From: Vandiemenella viatica
Taxonomy: Eukaryota; Arthropoda; Insecta; Orthoptera; Morabidae
NCBI GenBank assembly: GCA_031002005.1
Contig: CM061921.1
Span: 176,646,935-176,710,934, forward strand
Direction of reading: 5' to 3'
Length of the DNA stretch: 64,000 nucleotides
Positions 1-11,083 of this stretch are shown here, piece after piece. Within the stretch, counting starts at the first letter, position 1, and every line of letters begins with the position of its first letter. The notes under the pieces are model-generated. The model saw only the letters and a program-made list of their open reading frames with translations. It had not been told where the DNA came from and did not search any database. The position numbers were made by a program, and so were the translations under genes.

Positions 1-404
1 CACAATGAATTTAGCTTTCATTGATGACTTAAGCTTGCTTAATTTTATTGTTTGTGTCAAAAATGTTTTGAAATGGCCGCCAGCTGTACTGCTGACACTT
101 TCGCATATGGTAACATTTATGTACATTTCTAACTGCTTGAATATGCACTTTTTATTGAATGGTATCATCAGGAACATGGGTACCGAATTTCAGACCAAAT
201 GGACAATTCCTTCTCAGCATGCCGCTATTGAACCGTAGCCCTAAATTTGCAAAATAAAAGAAAGGTCAAAGAATTATTTGTACAATAAGATCTGCTCTGT
301 TATATCTCATATCTTACTCATTACATTCCCATGTGACCGATCCAACAGATTTGTGTCCATTATATTCTTGAGTAAGCACTACCATATTTCGGTAAGCTTG
401 GCCA

Positions 405-1010
405 AATATCCGTATTTATAGTATTGGGTCATTTTTTTGATTTCTGATTCTTCTCGACTCGCCTAGACCACTATCTGCTTTCCTGAGCCAGAACGCTTTT
501 GTCATTGAATAAAATAGGTGCTCACTTTTAATTGAATGTTGTACTGCAGCTTATTCACTGGCGTCATTATTTTTAAAATGTTTCATTTGTTAATTCAGCC
601 TTTCCTTAATGGTATGTTGTATTTCACTGACACATAGATGGCCACAGCTGCAGAGTATTTGATATACACCAGGTGTCTATAATTTCTCCATGTTGCCTTT
701 CACCCTTACAAGCATGTCAGAAATCTTTCTAGGTTCCTTGTATCCTGAACAGATGTTTTACTTTTTTTAGAAGGCTGCCTCTCTTATGTCACACTCTGGA
801 TGTTGGGTAGCCCTGACATGGACCTGCTGGTAGTGTTTGAGGCTCAATTGTCGAGGGGACCTTATTGATAATGTCAAGGCTGTAGCCATTGGCTAGGAAT
901 GTCTCCAGCAGTGAAATTCTGAATTTGTTAACTAACCAGTCTTCAATTCATGATGAGGCTTATGTGCAGATAAGAGGTTTTGTTGCCCAAATGGCATGTC
1001 TAGTAATGGA
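405..1010 (-). mobile_element. Penelope-like element remnant (C-terminal, GIY-YIG region)
   Basis: In several minus-strand frames I read pieces in the order of a Penelope-like protein: LETFLANGYSLDIINK, then EPRKISDMLVRVKGN, then GVYQILCSCGHLCVSEIQ, then KSEHLFYSMTKAFWL. The GVYxIxCSCGxxY-type stretch is the core of the GIY-YIG endonuclease that Penelope elements carry after their reverse transcriptase; here the second Tyr is replaced. Stops and frameshifts show it is dead. The reverse transcriptase part was not found upstream on this strand. Confidence 0.55.
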
Positions 1011-1364
1011 AAATTTTCTTCTCTGATAGGAATGGTGTAGATAGTTATAACTGGTTCATAATCATCTTTTTTACGTTTCCACTTTTGTGTATTGTTGGGA
1101 ACGTCCTTTCCAGAGTCTGTGCTTATTTTCAAAAGCAAGGTTTCATCTTGTACCGACATGCTAGGCCTGTTGGGGGGAACTGTATGTGTTGCCATCTGGT
1201 TGTGAAATGTGTAACATCTGTTCTATGTGAAATTTGTAATTCGAGGGGGGAGATTGGGAACCATTCCAGAATTCGCCTAGATAATAACAGAATTGTGCCT
1301 AAACACTGCAATTGGAATGGCCGATACGTGGAGCCCTGGGATTTGTACCCGGGCCTGTTGTACC

Positions 1365-2177
1365 TTGTACGCCTGTACTCTGCAATTTACAAACTGGTTT
1401 GTAGTAGAGGGTGCTTTGCACCAAAACTAATCTCTACTGTGTGCATTCCAATCCTCAATGGTATGCGGAAGGAAATTATACATACAGGCATCAGTACGAC
1501 ACACTATTTGACTTCTCTCCTATCATAGTGATCTGAGTAGATTTATGGCTGAAGCTCTGCCCTGTAGTCATAAATGAAAGTAGGTGTTGTCATGTTTGCC
1601 AATAAATTCAAATGGAACCTTCATCATCCCAACCCAATCTGTGTATCAGTTCTGGGACACTTCTGAAAGGAATATTGCAAGTGGCCACAAAATGAGTCAG
1701 TCTCAAGAAAATACAGATAATAGCCAATCAGTCCTTTGCACAACAGTACTATACAAGAGGAGGGAGATTTTTATGCTGTCTCCTTTGCATATGTGTTACA
1801 CTTTAACTATGTTTGAAGTTATGTGCCGATCCCAGTTCAAGTTACTTTGTACTGTTACATCAAAATAGTTCAGGGAATCAACACCATCAGTGTGGATTCT
1901 TCTTGTTTGTTACACATATTGCAGTACACTTTTGGGAATTCAGTTTAAGCTTCCCTTTATTGCACCATGCTGAAATACTTGCGGGATCATGCAGTTTTTC
2001 TAGTCAATCAGCAGTATTCTTCACCTCATAAGTGCATCATCAAAAGTCGTATAAAAGACAGAAAATGAAGCGAACCTATTGCACATATTGTTGTGTAATG
2101 CCCGATGCAATGTCTGCATTAACTGATTATAATAGCATACAGCAACCAGCCACTTTAGAAATTCAAATACATACATG
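1365..2177 (-). mobile_element. LINE (Jockey/I-like), 3' half, cut off by the mariner at 2178
   Basis: Minus strand: KGKLKLNSQKCTAICVTNKK (thumb-side reverse transcriptase motif, about 1860-1960), then THFVATCNIPFRSVPELIHR with LGWDD (about 1600-1690). The last part parallels ARFVTGIYSWTESVSAMLKE with LGWED in the copy at 4.6-4.9 kb. A tail block at about 1365-1530 (GAGGGTGCTTTGCACC) matches the 4.4 kb copy. It continues on the far side of the mariner at 3468. A short SINE-like piece on the minus strand lies at about 1250-1280. Many stops; inactive. Confidence 0.6.
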
Positions 2178-3467
2178 CGAGGGGGGGATCAAATATAAAC
2201 GGGATTTTATTATTTATTTAAATTCATTTATTGAAAAACACAAGGTAATTACAATTTATTTTTCCACATAGTTTTCTGCTTTGAAAATACGTTTTCGCAA
2301 TGTATGGGCAGCTTTTCGATGCCCTCATTAAAAGAACAGGGTCGTGTCACCAGCCAGTTGTGCACGAAGTCTTCCACACTCTCGTCATCTTCGAATCGTT
2401 GCCCTCCTAGAGCTTCTTTAAGAGGTCCAAACAAATAGAAATCGCAGGGTGATAAGTCCGGACTGTAAGGAGGGTGATCAAGTGTAGTCCAGTGCATTTC
2501 CTGTAGCTTAGAGACAATTTGAGATGCAGTATGGTGTCGCGCATTGTCGTAGAGGAGAATGACCTGTCAAATCGGTTGGTCTCTTCTTTTGCGGTGATAT
2601 GCAACTCTCACCTTGGTCAACAACTCGCAGTAGTAAGCAGCACTGATTGTGCGTCGCTCATGCAAAAAAATCAATCGCTGATCGAAAAAAAAAAAAATGT
2701 TCAAAGATCCTTGACTGCTGACAGTAGAGTCTTGGCTTTCACTGGTGCTGCCTCCCCTTTCCTCCGTCACTCCTTACTGGCTACTTTGGATTCTGGAGTG
2801 TAGTGGTGAACCCATGTTTCATCGCATGTGACGATCCGACTCAAAAATGCATCACGTTTTACCGCAAACCTTGCTGTAAGCCTCTGACAGACTTCCTAAC
2901 ATCTCAACTTCAGATTTTCGGTCAAAAGGTGAGGGACCCATCTGGCACATACTTTACGGAACTGTAGGTGTTTTGCGATAATTGCTTGACAGCTCCCATA
3001 ACTGATTCCGACTTGTTCTACAATTTCTGATACTCTCGCCCGTCGATCGATGTCAATAATGTCTTTAAACCGCACAAATGTTTTCGTCTGTAATGCTGGT
3101 CAGAGGACGGCGATCATGTTGCTGACTTTCCACACATTCTCGTCCTTCCTTGAACTTTCTATGCCAGAAAAACACGTGCATCCTTGACAATGTTTGATCA
3201 CCGAACTGTGGAGTCAATCTCTGGCAAATTTCCGCTGCTGTAACTCCTTCAAGAGCAAGAAATTTTATAGTAATGCGTTGCGCATTGGAGGGGTGCACCT
3301 GTTGCTCTGACATTGTGAGCGTTACTGACTAAATGGGGGGAAATATCTAACAGCACGCTCTCCCCACTCCTAATGGTCCTGCCTAAGCATAGCAGAAGCG
3401 CGGGGCCAGTCCTGCCAATTGTTGATGTTCAGGAACAACAATCCCGTTTATATTTGATCCCCCCTTG
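2178..3467 (-). mobile_element. mariner transposon (DD34D), degraded, about 1.29 kb
   Basis: Near-identical inverted ends (GGGGGGATCAAATATAAACG just inside both ends) bound 1.29 kb. TA lies at 3468; the left flank is TG, a likely decayed TA. The transposase reads right to left: N-terminal helix-turn-helix (MSEQQVHPSNAQRITIKFLA, 3313 down), CDETWVHHYTPES at about 2826, DNARHH at 2548, and HPPYSPDLSPCDFYLF ending near 2430. There are 34 residues between the second and third Asp, so this is mariner and not Tc1. An A-rich insertion near 2690, frameshifts and a TGA make it inactive. It lies inside a LINE reverse transcriptase. Confidence 0.92.
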
Positions 3468-3835
3468 TAAATCTGTTCTAATATATCTCATACTTTAATC
3501 TTTGTTAAAAGTTGGATGTGTGGTGCAGAGTCAAAAGTTTTCTGGAAAAAATACGTCAGTTACTATCGTAACATCATGAGAAAATAGGACCAGCTGTGTT
3601 TCTCACATTCTGTTCTTACTAAATCCCTGTCTGTTTAAGAATTTGGTTATATTCGATTATTCGAGCAATTAACATTTTCCAGAATTTAACTACAAGCAGA
3701 TTTCAAAGACATGAGCCAGTAGTTCGTGGTCTCTCATCAATCTCCCATTTTGAAAATGAGAATTACATGCACAATTTTCCTGTAAAAAGGTGCCTGTTAT
3801 TTAAAGAGTGCAATAAAAGTTGGGCAACAAGTGGT
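3468..3835 (-). mobile_element. LINE reverse transcriptase fragment, 5' side of the mariner-split element
   Basis: The minus strand reads VILIFKMGD with TTNYWLMSLKSACS and ILENVN at about 3650-3800 (RT fingers, compare IPIFKKGD..NYRPISL..KILE). FFQKTFDSAPH follows at about 3500-3550 and is the palm motif FxKxFDxVxH. With the 1365-2177 piece this forms one LINE whose palm is split by the mariner. Several stops. Clade is uncertain between Jockey/I and CR1. Confidence 0.55.
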
Positions 3836-4392
3836 TTGATTTCAGTCACATAACCTGAGAGTACTCATACTGGAAGACGGTAGTGACCCCCCCACTTCAT
3901 AAGCTCCAGTTGTTTTACAATACCTGCAGTATCTATTTGTAAAGGATCCATGTGGTGTTTTGGGAGTATTAGAAGGTCATTATTTGTGGACCATGATGTT
4001 TTTGAGATTGGGTGGTCTGCTCAAGCATGTGTGTGGGCAGGGAAAGTCATGTGAATTTAAGGTAGGGAATGCAGATAGCTGTGTCCATGACATAGGATTT
4101 AATTTATGGATTTGGGACCAGGAGAGAACTGGCTTGTTGATACAGGGCTGTGATCAGTTTTTGAGGAGCAGGATAGGAGTAGTTGTAATTAATGTGTTCT
4201 AGCATGAAAGATTTGTTTTTGTACAAGATCAGGGGGTAGCAATGAGAAATGAGCCCATGTCATATATTTTGTGAGGTACTGTTTATCAAGAGGACTGCAC
4301 CTGCCAAAGATAGCAAGGCTGCAAGTAAGGAAATGTTTGGTATGGAAGGGATGGCAACTGTCAAAAGGGCAAGTATTGTTTTAAATTTGCAG
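3836..4392. other. Unassigned stretch
   Basis: About 550 bp with one 80-codon ORF (3960-4202, +) that has no motif I know. It is flanked by LINE pieces on both sides, so it may be eroded LINE or older insertion. No repeat ends recognised. Confidence 0.3.
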
Positions 4393-4394
4393 GC

Positions 4395-5020
4395 ATGATA
4401 TTATTATTATTACTCCGCGATTCACTAAATGTGTGTGGCGGAGGGTGCATTGCACCTATCGAAAAGGGTGATGGTTTGGAAGGGATATGTGTGATATGGC
4501 AGGAGGCGCCCATGGGCTATTGTGAGGAACCATCCCGGCATTCGCCTGGAGTGATCCGGGAAAACCCAGATCAGGATGGTCAGAGTGCTTTATCGAAAGC
4601 TACTCCTGTCGGATTTTAAGTTCACTCGCCCGGTAAATCCTTTCTATTCCATTCCCTAATCGCTCGTGGGAAAAATGAGTACATAGATGAATCAGTTCTG
4701 GCCCTGCTTTCTCTTATTTTACCTTCGTGGTCATTCCGATATATAAATATTGCTGGTAGCAATATTTGCTGGATGTCCTTCCGGAATACGTCAGTCGTGA
4801 ATTTTTCAATTAGCTTCCGTCGAGAGCACTGCCTTCGGTGTTCCTGGTCTTCCCAACCTAATTCCTTCAACATCGCACTTACGCTTTCCGTCCAACTATA
4901 TATACCTGTCACGAATCGGGCGGCTCTTCTTTGGACCTACTCTAATGCTCCATTAACCCCTTTTGATGGGGACCCCATACAAAACAACAATATTCTAAGT
5001 GATATAAACGGATCTGTGTA
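4395..5020 (-). mobile_element. LINE 3' fragment (same group as the 1.4-3.8 kb element)
   Basis: A 96-codon open stretch (4912 down to 4622) reads FVTGIYSWTESVSAMLKELG then WEDQEHRR, and ends with FFPRAIREWNRKDLP. This is the usual C-terminus of LINE reverse transcriptase ORFs. Just upstream is MGSPSKGVNGALE, a stop, then VQRRAAR. The 3' tail near 4400-4460 carries GAGGGTGCATTGCACC. 5'-truncated. Confidence 0.7.
4480..4582 (-). repeat. SINE-body-like block in the LINE 3' region
   Basis: On the minus strand this reads CCTGATCTGGGTTTTCCCGG, then ATCACTCCAGGCGAATGCCG, then GGATGGTTCC. These are the same landmarks, in order, as the tRNA-SINE family of this window. It lacks the tRNA head and the usual tail. 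It is either a truncated SINE inserted in the LINE tail or a shared module. Confidence 0.5.
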
Positions 5021-5114
5021 GGCCATCTTTCCATGGGAAATGTCGACATCATTGATGGTTTTTACTATATCCATGATATATGGACTTTGTGAAATTCTGT
5101 AACTGTTTAATATA

Positions 5115-5555
5115 ATAAGGTATGCAAATAATTTTCTGCTACACAGTTACTTTAATAAATTATTATTTAATTTATTTTATTGATATGCGTGACGCGTTTC
5201 GAGAAATTATTCTCATTTTCGAACGCTATTTTATTTTATTACATTTTTGGTGTGACGAGTGCTCGTGTCATCTTCTGTTTGCTGTTATCCGGTTTTACTT
5301 TGGTGACGAAGTGCAAGTGTGAAATTCTGTGAATCATACTTTGGAGAATCCTTCGTAAAATGAAATACAAAGTAAAACCGGATAACAGCAAACAGAAGAT
5401 GACACGAGCACTCGTCACACCAAAAATGTAATAAAATAAAATAGCATTCGAAAATGAGAATAATTTCTCGAAATGCGTCACGCATATCAATAAAATAAAT
5501 TAAATAATAATTTATTAAAGTAACTGTGTAGCAGAAAATTATTTGCATGCCTTAT
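5115..5555. mobile_element. Foldback element with 188-bp inverted arms
   Basis: Arms 5115-5302 and 5368-5555 are inverted copies that I find to differ at only three sites, all transitions; the loop is 65 bp. The arms begin AAGG(T/C)ATGCAAATAATT. Each contains GACGCGTTTCGAGAAATTAT or its near copy, and CGTGTCATCTTCTGTTTGC. The arms produce mirrored short ORFs on both strands that are shadows, not genes. No transposase inside. The near-identity points to a recent insertion or to arm correction. Confidence 0.9.
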
Positions 5556-5567
5556 CATTGATGGTGT

Positions 5568-5616
<49 letters not shown>
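5568..5616. repeat. (CT)n(GT)n microsatellite
   Basis: About nine CT units run directly into about 16 GT units, starting 13 bp after the foldback element. Confidence 0.97.
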
Positions 5617-6865
5617 ACACGCGTTTGTGTCCATGTCTATATGTGCGCGCGTGCATCCATTTGAAATTGTGATCAGTTTTGGTTAAACTGGAATGTATCA
5701 CTGACTAATGATTTCAGTTACTGCTTTGCAACTGCAGTAAACGATGAAAATTTACAGTGGCAGAAATTAAATAAAACCCCTCTTTCATAACAGGGCAGTT
5801 GAAATTCTGGCTGGAATGTATTTGATTACATAACCATTAATATAATGGTTAAATCACCATGAATGCTATGATTAATCACATTATGAATTCTTCATTAGTA
5901 ATAGCAGTACAGGATGCTTTCAAGTTTTATTTAAGTTTCATATTTACTAGTTTTATGTGTAGATGAGTTGTAGAAAACTGATGTTTCTTGCCATTCACTT
6001 TTTTCGTGGCTTATAATTTTTATTTTGAAATTGGTTGGTACCACTTTTGTCGGGGAGAAAGTACTTGTCAGGCCTGCTTAACACAGGGTTTCATAGCTTT
6101 TGATTTTGCTGATATCACACTCGAGTTTTCATATCAATAGCATTATATTACCATAAAACTTGAATGATACTGAACATCACTTGTTAAGAATCATATGAAG
6201 AATTATTATTTTTATTATTATTATTATTTTAAAATCTAACAAAATAATCACACAATTGCCATACATCAACCAAGATAAACAGTTAATTTTATTTGAGGAC
6301 TATGTATTTCATAATGAAAAGTTATTTGTTTCATTCATCTAAAAACTCCGTAAAATCATGATTTGTTTACCTTTTCACTAATTTTCATCTCTCAGGAGAT
6401 GTTTCCAAAGATAGTTACACATGTGCATGATTGGCTATATAGCCATACAGTAGTCTATATTTTACCAAGGAGGAGTGGAAAATTGCCAATACTATAAAAA
6501 TAATGTTAACAATAGTGGGGTCTGTGCAGATAAATAGTTTTGTATTAATTTCGGCATAAATTAATCCCATAAAGTTTTCTTTCTAAAAAAATTTTTTTGA
6601 TCAACTCTTGTAATGTGAAGAAATCCATGTAACAATTGTTCTTGTGGTAATTTTTTTTATGCATTTTTGGGTGGATTGATATTTAAGTGTTGTAGCCTAA
6701 TTTTTATTGACTAGGCAATATGAAGATGGATTGATATGGTTGACAATAGCAAATGAAAATCCTGTACCAGAGACTAATATAATTTAAATTACACATAGAA
6801 AAAAATATAAAAAGCTGATTGTAAAAAATGTGCCATCGGTAGTAAACTAGTTGATGTAAATCAGT
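5617..6865. other. AT-rich stretch without recognised features
   Basis: About 1.25 kb with only a short (TTA)n run near 6205-6230 and simple A/T tracts. No ORF with a recognisable motif. Confidence 0.5.
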
Positions 6866-6867
6866 AT

Positions 6868-7400
6868 TTATTTATTTTCAAATAGCCTATGGCTAATATA
6901 TATGTAAAATTACAATTCATACATCACATTAAAAATAAATTGGAAAAAACAAAAACAAACAAAGTGTTAATTTCACTGAATCCTTCACAAGAAAATGTTA
7001 CAATCTCTCTCCTCTAGCCATTTACCCAACTTTTCTCTAAAATTTGCAACTGTTCTGTTCCTTTTTATTTCTTCAGGTAATTTGTGATATATTTTTAAAC
7101 CTTTGTGCAACACAGTTTTCAATGCTTTACTTCTTCTATTATAAATGGAATGAAAATGATTTGCCTGCCTTGTCTTATAATTATGTACATCATTATTCTT
7201 TTGTACTAATCTAGACACATATCTAGGTAACAATCCACTTTCCAACCTATATACAAAAGTCACTACTTCTCTAATTATTTCGTGTCCAATATGTAAATAT
7301 CATAAGTCCTTGAGCATCTTACTGACATTTTCAGTTTGTCTTTTATTTAGAACAGCCCTAATTCCCATCAACATTTTTACTTAAACAGGGACTATAAAGG
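6868..7400 (-). mobile_element. LINE reverse transcriptase C-terminal fragment
   Basis: A 92-codon minus ORF (7263 down to 6985) reads MTFVYRLESGLLPRYVSRLV, DVHNYKTRQANHFHS, and HKGLKIYHKLPEEIK. Upstream, to 7400, is MGIRAVLNKRQTENVSKMLKDL. This is the usual end of CR1/Jockey-type reverse transcriptase proteins (LFxYxxxxxLLPxxxxxxF, TRxxxxxH, GxxxxNxLPxxIK). The tail enters AAATAAATAAATAC at about 6868. 5'-truncated. Confidence 0.7.
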
Positions 7401-7451
7401 TATTGTCTTTCTACTTGCAGCTCAAATTTTAAATAGCAACAGTGAAAATGA

Positions 7452-7795
7452 GGAAGGATAGGAAAATAAATCTGTCACTCACTAGAGATGTAGAAAGTAT
7501 GGCCACGGTGAACACACAAATACGAACACACTTTACAATATTTTGATATAAGTTGCAATCTTGATCAGAGGAGGGCATTTGTCAAGGGGATCAGGTGTGA
7601 ATAGACAGACTTGCCACCTTTATGAGACTCAGTTTGTATGCATCTGATCCCCTTGCCATATGTCCTCATCATGACTAAGGTTTGTATTGAAATATTGTGA
7701 AGTGCATTCATATTAATGGATACATCAAGGCCCTCTTGCCTTCATCTTTGGTGAGTGACAAGTTTTCTCTCTCACTCTACCCTATCTTATTTTCA
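7452..7795. mobile_element. Foldback element, arms about 145-155 bp, diverged
   Basis: The left arm (7452-7595) and right arm (7639-7795) pair as inverted repeats with many mismatches and small gaps. Paired landmarks: TGTCACTCAC near each outer end, CACTT(T/C)ACAATATTT in mid-arm, and AAGGGGATCAG at the inner ends. The right arm read inward gives CACTCACCAAAGATGAAGGC and ATTTCAATAC..CTTAGTCATG, a skeleton shared with the 21.0 and 46.0 kb foldbacks. No coding capacity. Confidence 0.75.
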
Positions 7796-7937
7796 GATTT
7801 GAAATACTTTTGCTACTATACAACAATTGCCACTGCCTTCAGCAATTCCACTGTATGATAAACTTGGTGCAAGAGTGTTCCTGCTGCTTTTTTTTTTTTT
7901 AATTGCTCTCAACTACTGATTCAGAAAAAAAAATTAC

Positions 7938-8158
7938 CAAGCGTGGTGGTTGAGTGGTTAATGCTCTGGCCTCTCATTCGGGAGGACGACGGTTCGAATC
8001 CCCTTCTGGGCATCCAGTTTTTGGTTTCCCCAAATCACTCCAGGCCATGCCAGGATGCTTCCTTTAAAAGGCCATGGCTGAATTCCTTGTTCCCAGTCCC
8101 ATCCCGCCTCTAATGACCTCTATGTTGATGAGGCGTAAAGTCATAAGTAAAAAAAATG
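7938..8158 (+). mobile_element. tRNA-derived SINE, near full-length
   Basis: The head has a Pol III A box (GGTTGAGTGGTTAATGCTCT) and B box (GGTTCGAATCC). The body runs CATCCAG, GGTTTCCCCAAATCACTCCA, GGATGCTTCC and AAAGGCCATGGC, then the tail CTAATGACCTC..GATGAGGCGTAAAGTC with poly(A). The tRNA head implies Pol III transcription and mobilisation by a LINE. This copy has the 'tail A' form. Confidence 0.88.
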
Positions 8159-8409
8159 GTTTAAAGTTTACCTACATTCCCACATCAACTCACTGACGTG
8201 TCGTGTAGATCATTAAATTGAGATATTTTCACAAGATAGGTTTATCCTGTAACTTCTTTTTTTATCCTTCAATACTTTTAATCGGAGTGATAAAGTTTAA
8301 TTCTCTCCTTATATACAGTACTTCATTTCTGTTCACTTGTACCGCCCTACAACTACTTGCAGTTCTATCTTTTCACTCTAAAGTTTTATACACAAGTACC
8401 CTTGTCCAA

Positions 8410-8661
8410 TGACCAACCGAGTGTGATGGATGAGCCGTTAACGCTCTGGCCTCACATTCGAGAGGACGCTGGTTCGAATCCCCATCCAGGCATCCAGATT
8501 TGGGTTTTCCATGGTTTCCCCAAATTACTCCAGGTGAATGCCGGGATGCTTCTTTCAAAGGGCCAAGGCCAAATTCCTTCCCATTCCTTGTCCCCAGTCC
8601 CATCCCGCCTCTAATAACCTCAATGTCGATGAGGCATAAATCCATAACTAAAAAAAAAAGG
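8410..8661 (+). mobile_element. tRNA-derived SINE, near full-length
   Basis: Same family as the copy 250 bp upstream: head with GGTTCGAATCC B box, CATCCAGATTTGGGTTTTCC, GTGAATGCCGGGATGCTTC, CTAATAACCTC..GATGAGGCATAAA and an A10 tail. Same strand. Possible short target repeat (CCAAT) on both sides, too short to rely on. Confidence 0.88.
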
Positions 8662-9876
8662 CCAATTGTAGATAACTTGCTTTTTGTTACAGGTTAAGCA
8701 CTAGATTGGTAATCATAGTTCTCTGCTCCAGTACAACTTTCACGTATTGCAGTGTATAAGCACATTTCAGGTGATGGTAGGAAACTTAGTGGTTTGTTGC
8801 TTACTCTGGCTGTTTTTAGAAGTCTATTTCCACAGTCTTTAGTAGTAATCACTGGAATTGTTTTCTTAGATTCATAATGAACAATTGTCAAATGTATTGT
8901 GAGATACATAAAAATGATTGACGGCTGTAATCATGCTTATTGTTGGTGCATGATCATTGTGTTACCCGTAAATTCATTTCATTCGTTGCTTGGGGAGCAG
9001 TTTGTGTTCGTGTGAGTATATTTTAATGTGTTGTAGCAGTCCACTTCCCCTCTACAATTTATTAATGCTTTATTCATGTCAGTTAATTGTGATTTAGTGT
9101 GTTGTCGACCTTTTTTATGATACATTTCATGTAGCTGATTATGACATTATAAGCAGAGCTCACATATTTCAGGAAAACTTTACAGTACTTGGCATTCGTT
9201 TTGAGCTTGCCGGTGGCCAAGTTGCAAGTACTAAAGTGATTGACCAGGTAGGATTTGATTAAAAACAATTCCACTTAATTGATTTATAATATTGTTTTAT
9301 TGTTAAAGAAGCATTTGTTGCAGTAGATATCATGGGAGCTGCGAGAGTTGCTCTTATTGGAACTAAAGAAATTACATCCAGAAAATCATTTCTGATTAAT
9401 ACATATGCACCAAGTTTCTTAAAGAATACTTGTTTAGGCTTACTTTTTTTGCTGTATCATTTGGGGGATACTAGACATACAGGTAAATTCTGTTGCTGGT
9501 TAGACTAAACAGTTTTGACTGGTATGGTCTACCATTTTTTTCTGATTTTTTTGGTGTAAGATTATTCTTTCACATTGCAACATAAATTGAGGTATTATAT
9601 AGAATTACTTTTAAAAGGGAAGTAACTATGAAGTTAAATCCACTGACTGTTGAGCTTAAAAATGTTTCCATTTCAAACCAGAGGATCTGGTATAGAGCAA
9701 TACTATTTTTGATTATTTCTTATGAATGGCTAATAGTTTTCATAGTTCCAATTTGGCCCATCTGATATTCTACTAGGTTTCAGAAGATAAGCTTGCCCTT
9801 TCATGTTACTTTAGGCTGTAAATGAAGGACTGTGGGCATTTGCAGGAGAGCCTAGTTGAGGTATTTGTTTCAGGAA
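8662..9876. other. Stretch without recognised features
   Basis: About 1.2 kb, AT-rich. I see no repeat ends and no ORF with a known motif. Confidence 0.5.
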
Positions 9877-10776
9877 TCTATATATATAAAGATGAATGTT
9901 TGTTTGTTTGTTTGTTTGTTCTTCATACAAATCCACAGTTTTCATCTGATCTCGATGAAACTTTGCATACTTATCCTTTGAAACAAGGAGAAAAATACTG
10001 TCTACAGTTGGTTGAAAAATTATCTGTATAAATAATATATGTTGTCTCATAATTTCGAATTACTACTGAACGGCGATAGACACGTTGGATATGGAGGTCT
10101 CTCTACTGTTTTTCCGTGTAGCGGTTATGTAGCTCAGTGGCTAAAGCGCTGGCTTACTAATGTTTGGGTCGTGGTCTCCGGTTCAAATCTCCGTGGAGGC
10201 TAAGATTTTTAAAAATTGTTTTTGATCGTAAGAGTCACGCCTGGGCCGTCGGTTATTCGGATTGAATGTTAAACTGTAGATATTACAAAATTAGGGGTGC
10301 AATGCGAGGCAAATCATAGGTAGTCTTGCAATGCTGTAGGAGTACACTTTTTACATTATAATGATCCCTCAGGGGTTGTTTGCAGTCAGTGTGTGTGTGA
10401 ACCGCAGTAATAATACTATAAATACGGAAGTAAGTCTCTGTCTTTTTGCTACGTTTTGACGACTAAATGGCTGTATCAATACTGATGGAATTTGACAAGA
10501 AAATCTGTATGAAGGGCACAGGACATTTTTTCCAGAATGATTAACAGTTGTAGTCGCGAAATTTTGAGACCTTATTGAATGGTGACAGAAATATGTTGGA
10601 AATCGATTCTCTTCAAGAGACAGGTTCGACGGTAGAATGATATAGTGATAGCTTTCTTGTCATATTATGCCAACTCGGTGTTTGGGACCAATCCTTCGTT
10701 ACTAACAACTTTCTATATTCAATTCTGGCAAAAAAAATTCTTAATCCACGCGTACGAAGTCGCGGGTATGAGCTAG
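9877..10776 (+). mobile_element. Non-autonomous Helitron, 900 bp
   Basis: It starts A|TCTATATATATAAAGATGAA with a (TGTT)n run, then a GATCTCGATGAAACTTTGCAT block as in many arthropod Helitrons. It ends with a GC-rich hairpin region (CACGCGTACGAAGTCGCGGG) followed by GAGCTAG|T. The 5' TC, 3' hairpin plus CTAG, and A/T flanks with no target duplication are the Helitron signature. No Rep/helicase coding is inside, so it would need proteins from an autonomous partner. It carries a tRNA-like block. Confidence 0.8.
10118..10201 (+). repeat. tRNA-like sequence inside the Helitron
   Basis: TAGCTCAGTGGCTAAAGCGC fits a D-arm/A box, and GGTTCAAATC fits a T-loop/B box about 47 bp later. The acceptor stem does not close cleanly and the anticodon arm is long, so I do not call a functional tRNA. 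It is a tRNA pseudogene or a SINE head, distinct from the main SINE family here. Confidence 0.55.
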
Positions 10777-11083
10777 TATCAGATAAAAATAAACACGAAG
10801 AGAATTTATTTGGTACACTGTTAAAAAACGGTGTTACAGAGTAATAGGCGAGTTACCAATTTGAAGAAATAATTTTAATTTCATTTGATAACTAGCTCAA
10901 CTTAGCTACTTTGTATAACAGTAAAAACATGTTTACAATACGTCTAATCCGACTAATCGGATCACTTTGGGAAAAAAGGCACAATATTTTGAATAGTGGT
11001 ATGGAAGAATGTATTCCTGGGCCAAAGTAAATAAGTCTCAACCTTGCTGGAGTGGTCTTTCTTTCCTATGAAAGGAATGATCC

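Noticed and set aside
5239..5548. Two overlapping minus ORFs (83 and 87 codons) with near-identical halves
   Set aside because: They arise from the inverted arms of the foldback element being read on both strands; not proteins.
10118..10201. Functional tRNA gene
   Set aside because: A and B boxes fit, but stems do not close into a standard cloverleaf and the block lies inside a Helitron.
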